58,463 bases of DNA, from NCBI RefSeq assembly GCF_003011925.2, contig NZ_PXXU01000020.1, positions 1 to 58,463 of the forward strand. The letters run 5' to 3'. This document shows positions 52,099 to 58,463 of this stretch, piece by piece; the first letter of the stretch is position 1, and each line of letters starts with the position of its first letter. The position numbers were made by a program, and so were the translations under genes. Under the pieces are notes generated by a model. The model ran no database searches, had not been told where the DNA came from, and saw only the letters and a program-made list of their open reading frames with translations. The stretch is from Nitrosomonas supralitoralis (GTDB lineage: Bacteria > Pseudomonadota > Gammaproteobacteria > Burkholderiales > Nitrosomonadaceae).

Positions 52099-52929
52099 CT
52101 ACTTAATCAAATTCAACAACCGCCGAATTTCTTTTTCATCCAATTCCAGCCATTGTCCGCGTTTGATTCTTGGCGGCAGATTGATCGGACCAAAACGTAC
52201 GCGCATCAGGCGGCTTACCGTCAATCCAATGGCTTCAAACATGCGCCGTACTTCACGGTTTTTCCCTTCTTTTAGAATCACGCGATACCAGTGATTAACG
52301 CCTTCCCCGCCTTGATCAGCCAGATAGGTGAATGCCGCCTGACCGTCGTCTAATGCCACGCCGGTGGTAAGTTGCTGCATTTGCTCTTCGGTGAGTTCAC
52401 CAAGGATTCGCACGGCATATTCTCGCTCCACTTCATAACGCGGGTGCATCATGCGATTGGCCAACGCGCCATCGTTGGTGAAAATCAGTAGTCCGCTGGT
52501 ATTGAAATCCAGGCGGCCGATGGCTATCCATTTGGACGATCGTAAATACGGCAGTTTATCAAAAACGGAAGGGCGGTCTTGTGGATCATCGCGGCTTACA
52601 ATTTCTCCTTCCGGTTTGTGATACAGCAGGACCTTGGGTAAACTTTCTTCAAGGTTGAGACGAATTACACGTTTTCCGATGCGCACAACATCTGATACGC
52701 CAACCCGGTCGCCTACTACTGCAGTTTTGCCGTTTACACTGACTTCACCGGAAGCAATTAAGGCTTCCATTTCCCGTCGTGATCCTAATCCCTTTTGTGC
52801 CAGAAGTTTTTGCAGCTTGAAGGTGGGTGTTGACGGTGAGTCGGAAAATGCTGATGTTTGTTCCGCTTCATCAGATTTTACAGCGGATATTTTTTTCTTT
52901 ATTGGCCTAATTGGCCTGTTTACTTTCAT
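52099..52929 (-). CDS. rluB: 23S rRNA pseudouridine synthase, RluB type
   Basis: A 276-residue enzyme. A basic tail precedes an S4 RNA-binding domain (about 30-85: [31 protein letters not shown]). The RsuA/RluB-type catalytic domain follows, with the aspartate in [17 protein letters not shown] (about 145). The second half includes [26 protein letters not shown], typical of RluB/RluE, which modify U2605 or U2457 in the large-subunit rRNA. The S4 domain favours RluB. It lies on the minus strand with the bidirectional terminator about 140 bp downstream of its stop. Confidence 0.9.
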   Translation of the reverse strand: MKVNRPIRPIKKKISAVKSDEAEQTSAFSDSPSTPTFKLQKLLAQKGLGSRREMEALIASGEVSVNGKTAVVGDRVGVSDVVRIGKRVIRLNLEESLPKVLLYHKPEGEIVSRDDPQDRPSVFDKLPYLRSSKWIAIGRLDFNTSGLLIFTNDGALANRMMHPRYEVEREYAVRILGELTEEQMQQLTTGVALDDGQAAFTYLADQGGEGVNHWYRVILKEGKNREVRRMFEAIGLTVSRLMRVRFGPINLPPRIKRGQWLELDEKEIRRLLNLIK

Positions 52930-53129
52930 GAGTGTTTGAATCCGGGGAAATGTGCTGACATAACGATCATTAGATAAAACGTGATAGGGTGAATTTTAAC
53001 TCATTCAGTGTTCAATCATGAACTATCCGTCACTATTCTAGCAAGGTTAGAACTTAATACAGTGGATGATCATTCGCTTGCCAAAAGAAAGTCACAGATA
53101 TTGTCAATGTTTGAGCCGGCTCATGCTTC

Positions 53130-56100
53130 CTAGAATGTCAGATCATTGGCTGCCAGACCTGTACCATCATTATGCGTCACGATACCCAGAATCTGGATAT
53201 CCGTTGAAACAATTATATCGTCGCCGCCAATTCCGGCGGTATAGAGTACCAGCGCAGTTTGTGTGGGGGAAAAATTCATGATAAATAGGTGTTCTTCTCC
53301 GGTTGCAATCGCAGTAAAGTCGATTTCCTCTCCCAGTTCAGCAATCAAGTTGGCTAGTCCGACAGTAGTGAAGTCGGCCAGTACAACTTCTAACTCTGCA
53401 TCGAGCAATACGGTAGCTTCCTGATTAGCGCCACCGATAATGGCTTGGTTTCCTAAATCAACACCGTCGCTCACTGAATAATCCAGAATGCCATCGCTAT
53501 TGTCATCGAGTAATGTTCTAAAAGTGCCAGTAATTTTAATTAAATCATCCGTACCAGTATTAGCATTGGCGTCAAACTGGGTAATTGTATCGGCGCCACT
53601 GCTCGCACCTGCCGCAGCGCCATCAGAAGTAGAACTATAAATTACCGTTTGTTGGATATTGTCATTGCCGCTGCTACCCAGTGTGATCGTGTCAGCACCT
53701 GTGCCGCCTGTAATGCTATCTGTGCCGGCACCACTAGTAAGGCTGTCATTGCCCGCGCCGCCGATTAGCGTATCGTTACCGGCTCCACCGGTAATAATGT
53801 CATTACCGGTTCCACCCGTGATATTGAAGGCTCCGTCGGTTTCTGCGGCTCCATTGAATGTCAGTATTCCCGAATTGGCAGCATTTGAAAGCGTTAGAGT
53901 GGCTCCCGCTGCTACTAGGGTATCCTGCGTAGTAATTGTGACAGCTTTGTTGGTATTGCCTACTGTAATGGTTTCAATGTTCTGAACATTATCAAAATAA
54001 GTGGCTGCCGCGAAGGCTGTATTGCCCGTCAAGGCAACCGTGTCCGTACCTGCTCCGCCATCCACGACATCTGCACTGGTTAATCCGGTGACTGCTGCAA
54101 ATGTAAAAGTGTCATTACCTCCTCCCCCGGCAATAGTATCTATACCTGTTCCGGCAACAATGCTGTCAGCGCCAGCACCGCCGGTAATCGTATCATTGGA
54201 GAGTCCGCTACTAGTAATATTGAAGGCGCCATCTGTTTCTGCTGCGCCGTTAAATATCAATCCACCTGTGTTAGCCGTCGATAATGTCAAAGTGGCTCCC
54301 GCTGCCACGAGGGTATCTTTCGTAGTAATTGTGACGGCTGTATTGGTATTGCCTAATGTAACGGTTTCAATGTTCTGAACGTTGTCAAAATCATTAGCTG
54401 CCGTGAACGCTGTATTGGCGGTCAAGGCAACCGTGTCCGTACCTGCTCCGCCATCCACGATATCTGCACTGGTTAATCCAGTGACTGCTGCAAAGGTAAA
54501 AGTATCATTGCCTGCATCGCCAGATAGGGTGTCGTTACCCAATCCAGCGGTTATACTGTCGTTACCATTGCCTCCAGACAGTGTGTCATTGCCCGCTCCA
54601 CCGGTAATGGCGTCATTCGCGCCTCCTCCCGTAATAATGAAAGCACCATTTGTTTCTGCGGCGCCATTAAATGTCAGTACGCCGGTAGTCAGTGAGATTG
54701 CCTGAAACGTTAAGACAGCCCCGGCGGCAACCAAGGCATCTTTGGTTGTAATGGCGACATTTGTTGTTGTATGTGTTACTGAAATGATTTCTATATTGCT
54801 GACATTGTCAAAATTAGTCGCAGCAACTGTCGTGGTGCCGGTCAAAGCAACTGTGTCCGTACCGGCACCTCCATCTACGACATCTGCGCTAGTTAGACCA
54901 GTACCTGCAGCAAATGTAAAAGTGTCATTACCTCCTCCCCCGGCAATGGTATCTGTACCTGTTCCGGCAACAATGCTGTCAGCGCCAGCACCGCCGGTAA
55001 TCGTATCATTGGAGAGTCCGCTACTAGTAATATTGAAGGCGCCATCTGTTTCTGCTGCGCCGTTAAATGTCAATCCACCTGTGTTAGCCGTCGATAATGT
55101 CAAAATGGCGCCCGCTGCCACCAGGGTATCCTGCGTAGTAATTGTGACAGCTGTATTGGTATTGCCTAAAGTGATGACCTCAATATTCTGAACATTATCA
55201 AAATCATTGGTTGCGGTAAAAGCTGTATTGCCGGTCAAGGCAACCGTGTCTGTGCCTGCTCCGCCATCCACGATATCTGCACTGGTTAAACCAGTGACTG
55301 CTGCAAAGGTAAAGGTATCATTGCCAGCATCGCCAGATAGCGTGTCGTTACCCAATCCAGCAGTCATGCTATCGTTACCATTGCCACCCGTAATAATGTC
55401 GCTTCCTGAACCACCGGTAATAATGTCATTACCAGTTCCACCCGTAATATTGAAGTTACCATCAGCTTCTGCGGCACCGTTAAATGTCAATACACCTGAA
55501 TTGGCAACATTCGATAACGTCAAAGTGGCGCCTGCCGCAACCAGGGCATTAACTGTAGTGATGGCGACAGCTGTATTGACCATGTCAGATAATGTAATGA
55601 GTTCAATATTGCTTACATTATTGAACTGAGTTGCGGTTACTGCTGTGGTTCCCGTCAGCACGACTGTATCGGTTCCGGTGCCGCCATTGACGGTATCAGT
55701 TGTCAATCCCGTTCCGGCGACAAAAGTGAACGTATCGTCACCCGCACCACCCGCGAGTGTATTATTTCCTGCACCAGCGATAATGTTGTCATTTCCAGAA
55801 CCACCGGTGATATTGAATGTGCCATTTGTTTCTGCGGCACCATTAAATGTCAGCACACCTGAATTGGCAGCATTCGTAAGCGTCAAGGTGGCCCCTGATG
55901 CAACCAGCGTATCCTGCGTGATAATCGTGACGTCTGTATCGGTATTCTGCAACGTAATAACCTCGATATTTTTAACATTATCAAAATCATTGGTTGCCGT
56001 GAAGGCGGTGTTTCCCGTCAAGGCAACCGTATCCGTTCCTGTCCCTCCATCTACAGTATCTGCGCTGGTTAAACCGCTGACTGCAGCAAACGTAAACGTA

Positions 56101-58463
56101 TCGTTACCCGTGCCACCAGACAGCGTGTCATCACCCAATCCAGCCGTTATACTATTTGCACCGTTTCCTCCAGACAGTGTGTCATTTCCAGAGCCACCGG
56201 TAATAATGTCATTACCTGAGCCACCGGTAATGTTGAAGGTGCCATCGGTTTCTGCCGCACCATTGAATGTCAGTATTCCCGAATTGGCAGCATTTGAAAG
56301 CGTTAGAGTGGCTCCCGCTGCCACGAGGGTATCTTTCGTAGTAATTGTAACGGCTGTATTGGTATTGGCTAGTGTAATGGCTTCAATATTCTGAACATTA
56401 TCAAAATCATTAGCTGCCGTGAACGCTGTATTGCCGGTCAAGGCAACCGTGTCTGTGCCTGTTCCGCCATCCACGATATCTGCACTGGTTAAACCAGTCA
56501 CTGCTGCAAAGGTAAAGGTATCATTACCTGTATCGCCAGATAGCGTATCGTTACCCAATCCAGCGGTCATGCTATCGTTACCATTGCCACCCGTAATAAT
56601 GTCGCTTCCTGAACCGCCGGTAATAATGTCATTACCGGTTCCACCCGTAATATTGAAGTTACCATCAGCTTCTGCGGCACCGTTAAATGTCAATACACCT
56701 GAATTGGCAGCATTCGATAACGTCAAAGTGGCACCTGCCGCAACCAGGGCATTAACTGTAGTGATGGCGACAGCTGTATTGACCATGTCAGATAATGTGA
56801 TGAATTCAATATTGCTTACATTATTGAACTGAGTTGCGGTTACTGCTGTGGTTCCCGTCAGCACGACTGTATCGGTTCCGGTGCCGCCATTGACGGTATC
56901 AGTCGTCAACCCCGTTCCGGCGACAAAAGTGAACGTATCGTCACCCGCACCACCCGCGAGTGTATTATTTCCTGCGCCAGCAATAATGTTGTCATTTCCA
57001 GAACCACCGGTGATATTGAATGTGCCATTTGTTTCTGCGGCCCCATTAAATGTCAGCACACCTGAATTGGCAGCATTCGTAAGCGTCAAGGTGGCCCCTG
57101 ATGCAACCAGCGTATCCAGCGTGATAATCGTGACGTCTGTATCGGTATTCTGTAACGTAATAACCTCGATATTTTTAACATTATCAAAATCATTGGTTGC
57201 CGTGAAGGCGGTGTTTCCCGTCAAGGCAACCGTATCCGTTCCTGTCCCTCCATCTACAGTATCTGCGCTGGTTAAACCGCTGACTGCAGCAAACGTAAAC
57301 GTATCGTTACCCGTGCCACCAGACAGCGTGTCATCACCGAGTCCTGCGGTCATGCTATCGTTACCGTTATTACCTGTCAGCGTGTCATTTCCAGAGCTGC
57401 CGGTAATGTTGTCAATTCCAGAACCACCGGTGATATTGAAGGCGCCATCTGTTTCTGCCGCACCGTTAAATGTCAGCGCACCTGAATTGGCAGCATTTGA
57501 AAGCGTCAGAGTGGCGCCCGATGCCACCAGGGTATCCTGCGTAGTAATTGTGACAGCTGTATTGGTATTGCCTAAAGTGATGACCTCAATATTCTGAACA
57601 TTATCAAAATCATTTGTTGCGGTAAAAGCTGTATTGCCGGTCAAGGCAACCGTGTCTGTACCTGCTCCGCCATCCACGATATCTCCACTGGTTAAACCAG
57701 TGACTGCTGCAAAGGTAAATGTATCATCGCCGGCGCCTGTCATGATGCTGCTTGTCGCTGTGCCAGCAGTAATATTAAATTTCCCAGTTGCGCCAGCGAT
57801 TGCCCCTGTCAATGTAGATCCCGCAAATCCGGTTATTGTTACAGTATCGCCATCTGCAACATTATTAACTACCAGATTGGAGGTGCCCGCTACAATAGCA
57901 ATCTCATCATCTATCGTATTATTAGTCACAGTAACACTAATTGCGCCACTGGCCGGATCTGAAACTGTTAGATCTCCCGTAAGATTCGAGATGTTGACTG
58001 ATCCTGCTGCTGCCGCAGCGGAAGTAATGGTCAAAGTTGTATTATTGGCTAACGCCGTTGCATCAATACTTACTGTATCTGTAGCAGCTCCTGCAGCCAC
58101 ATCTACGGATGTTGCTGCCGATCCCGTTGTAATGCTGATACCATTATCCGCTGCATCAGCAGTGGTAATTATCAATGCGCCGGTGAGATTGGATGCATCA
58201 ATATCACCCACTAGACTGTTGATTATCAGTGAGGAGGCGCTTGCTCCAAGCGTTAACACTGTGTTTTGTTCTAAATTAGCGGCATCTACCGTGATGGTAT
58301 CATCGGCATTATTGGCAACCAAGATCAGTGCCTCTGGGCCAAGCGTCAGAGCTCGTGCATTGGTGGAATCATCTTCCAGTACGTAGGTTTCAATGTCCGC
58401 CAGTGTGGTGATGTTACCGTCACCGGCGATTGTGATTTGCTCACCATTTACGCCGGTACCTGG
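53130..58463 (-). CDS. Giant RTX-type repeat protein, C-terminal part
   Basis: The frame is open to the window edge, so only the last 1777 residues are seen. The visible part has ten repeat units, each with a GNDTFTFAAVTGLTS start and a VDGGTGTDTVALTGN strand, most with a DFDNV/NNV-x-NIE turn, and a GNDIITGGSGNDTLSGG-type block. The last is the nonapeptide motif of hemolysin-type calcium-binding (RTX) repeats. Proteins of this kind are exported by type I secretion and form S-layers or adhesive fibres. The C terminus (from IDFTAIATGEEHLFIMNF) ends in LAANDLTF, a plausible type I secretion signal. No secretion genes are in the window. It is the largest gene here and has no internal stop. Confidence 0.88.
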   Translation of the reverse strand, partial: PGTGVNGEQITIAGDGNITTLADIETYVLEDDSTNARALTLGPEALILVANNADDTITVDAANLEQNTVLTLGASASSLIINSLVGDIDASNLTGALIITTADAADNGISITTGSAATSVDVAAGAATDTVSIDATALANNTTLTITSAAAAAGSVNISNLTGDLTVSDPASGAISVTVTNNTIDDEIAIVAGTSNLVVNNVADGDTVTITGFAGSTLTGAIAGATGKFNITAGTATSSIMTGAGDDTFTFAAVTGLTSGDIVDGGAGTDTVALTGNTAFTATNDFDNVQNIEVITLGNTNTAVTITTQDTLVASGATLTLSNAANSGALTFNGAAETDGAFNITGGSGIDNITGSSGNDTLTGNNGNDSMTAGLGDDTLSGGTGNDTFTFAAVSGLTSADTVDGGTGTDTVALTGNTAFTATNDFDNVKNIEVITLQNTDTDVTIITLDTLVASGATLTLTNAANSGVLTFNGAAETNGTFNITGGSGNDNIIAGAGNNTLAGGAGDDTFTFVAGTGLTTDTVNGGTGTDTVVLTGTTAVTATQFNNVSNIEFITLSDMVNTAVAITTVNALVAAGATLTLSNAANSGVLTFNGAAEADGNFNITGGTGNDIITGGSGSDIITGGNGNDSMTAGLGNDTLSGDTGNDTFTFAAVTGLTSADIVDGGTGTDTVALTGNTAFTAANDFDNVQNIEAITLANTNTAVTITTKDTLVAAGATLTLSNAANSGILTFNGAAETDGTFNITGGSGNDIITGGSGNDTLSGGNGANSITAGLGDDTLSGGTGNDTFTFAAVSGLTSADTVDGGTGTDTVALTGNTAFTATNDFDNVKNIEVITLQNTDTDVTIITQDTLVASGATLTLTNAANSGVLTFNGAAETNGTFNITGGSGNDNIIAGAGNNTLAGGAGDDTFTFVAGTGLTTDTVNGGTGTDTVVLTGTTAVTATQFNNVSNIELITLSDMVNTAVAITTVNALVAAGATLTLSNVANSGVLTFNGAAEADGNFNITGGTGNDIITGGSGSDIITGGNGNDSMTAGLGNDTLSGDAGNDTFTFAAVTGLTSADIVDGGAGTDTVALTGNTAFTATNDFDNVQNIEVITLGNTNTAVTITTQDTLVAAGAILTLSTANTGGLTFNGAAETDGAFNITSSGLSNDTITGGAGADSIVAGTGTDTIAGGGGNDTFTFAAGTGLTSADVVDGGAGTDTVALTGTTTVAATNFDNVSNIEIISVTHTTTNVAITTKDALVAAGAVLTFQAISLTTGVLTFNGAAETNGAFIITGGGANDAITGGAGNDTLSGGNGNDSITAGLGNDTLSGDAGNDTFTFAAVTGLTSADIVDGGAGTDTVALTANTAFTAANDFDNVQNIETVTLGNTNTAVTITTKDTLVAAGATLTLSTANTGGLIFNGAAETDGAFNITSSGLSNDTITGGAGADSIVAGTGIDTIAGGGGNDTFTFAAVTGLTSADVVDGGAGTDTVALTGNTAFAAATYFDNVQNIETITVGNTNKAVTITTQDTLVAAGATLTLSNAANSGILTFNGAAETDGAFNITGGTGNDIITGGAGNDTLIGGAGNDSLTSGAGTDSITGGTGADTITLGSSGNDNIQQTVIYSSTSDGAAAGASSGADTITQFDANANTGTDDLIKITGTFRTLLDDNSDGILDYSVSDGVDLGNQAIIGGANQEATVLLDAELEVVLADFTTVGLANLIAELGEEIDFTAIATGEEHLFIMNFSPTQTALVLYTAGIGGDDIIVSTDIQILGIVTHNDGTGLAANDLTF
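55200..57600 (-). repeat. Higher-order tandem repeat in the RTX gene, 1203 bp period
   Basis: Blocks at about 55200-56400 and 56400-57600 are almost identical at DNA level, with positions 55645 and 56848 exactly equivalent. The period is 401 codons, three repeat units. A second, shorter duplication with period 813 bp links about 54118 and 54931. Such near-identity points to recent duplication or gene conversion, and means assembly across the region should be checked. Confidence 0.85.

Noticed and set aside
53700..57700. Regular repeats considered as CRISPR or satellite DNA
   Set aside because: They are in-frame coding repeats of the RTX protein, with no unique spacers of constant length.
53659..58386. 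Long open frames on the plus strand rich in VSVPAPPSTISALV-type repeats
   Set aside because: They lie antisense to the RTX gene and repeat with it. They result from its codon pattern, lack ribosome binding sites and give no plausible protein.

Overview
The window is a chromosomal segment of a moderately AT-rich Gram-negative bacterium. The mix of two PEP-CTERM proteins, a DUF3579 protein, an RluB-type pseudouridine synthase, full-length PurL, a heavy-metal RND efflux operon and a dispersed ~140 bp intergenic repeat fits a betaproteobacterium, most likely Nitrosomonadaceae (Nitrosomonas-like). That assignment is inference: no ammonia-oxidation gene lies in the window.

Layout. 1-420: the first codons of a gene running off the left edge, then a tRNA-Arg/tRNA-Phe operon on the minus strand with its own promoter and terminator. 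918-7261: a DUF1499 membrane protein, a small lipoprotein, a MacAB-like ABC exporter operon (adaptor, ATPase, permease), a membrane-anchored MutS-like ATPase and a 58-residue membrane protein. 7376-14967: the most unusual region. It holds two paralogous outer-membrane porins and three related lipoprotein genes (one truncated), followed by a LuxR-type response regulator and its histidine kinase. The lipoprotein genes share a palindromic upstream element, which also occurs before the gene at the left edge.

15064-26236: priA, a large surface lipoprotein, a Rieske oxygenase, a DMT transporter, small membrane proteins, a GNAT acetyltransferase, a Kelch protein, a REC-EAL phosphodiesterase and a histidine-rich exported protein. 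26450-31847: a lipoprotein pair, a TetR regulator on a consensus promoter with no leader, a DUF4242 protein sharing its operator, a TPR protein, one copy of the dispersed repeat and a frameshifted PEP-CTERM gene. 32259-41189: nnr and purL (divergent), a ChaN-PDZ protein and an M1-like peptidase. 41247-46863: a CzcCBA/CusCBA-type metal efflux operon. 47085-52929: a RoxA-like dihaem cytochrome, DUF3579 protein, second repeat copy, predicted aminopeptidase, intact PEP-CTERM protein and rluB. 53130-58463: the C-terminal 1777 residues of a giant RTX-type repeat protein whose start lies outside the window.

The strongest candidate for something undescribed is the porin/lipoprotein locus with its shared operator. 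Four copies of TAAKGG-N3-CCMTTR (K=G/T, M=A/C, R=A/G) lie 80-90 bp before start codons, and one copy differs by paired changes that keep the palindrome. The second is the dispersed element, whose two copies have different terminal arms that still pair within each copy. No CRISPR array, intact insertion sequence, integrase or origin was seen.
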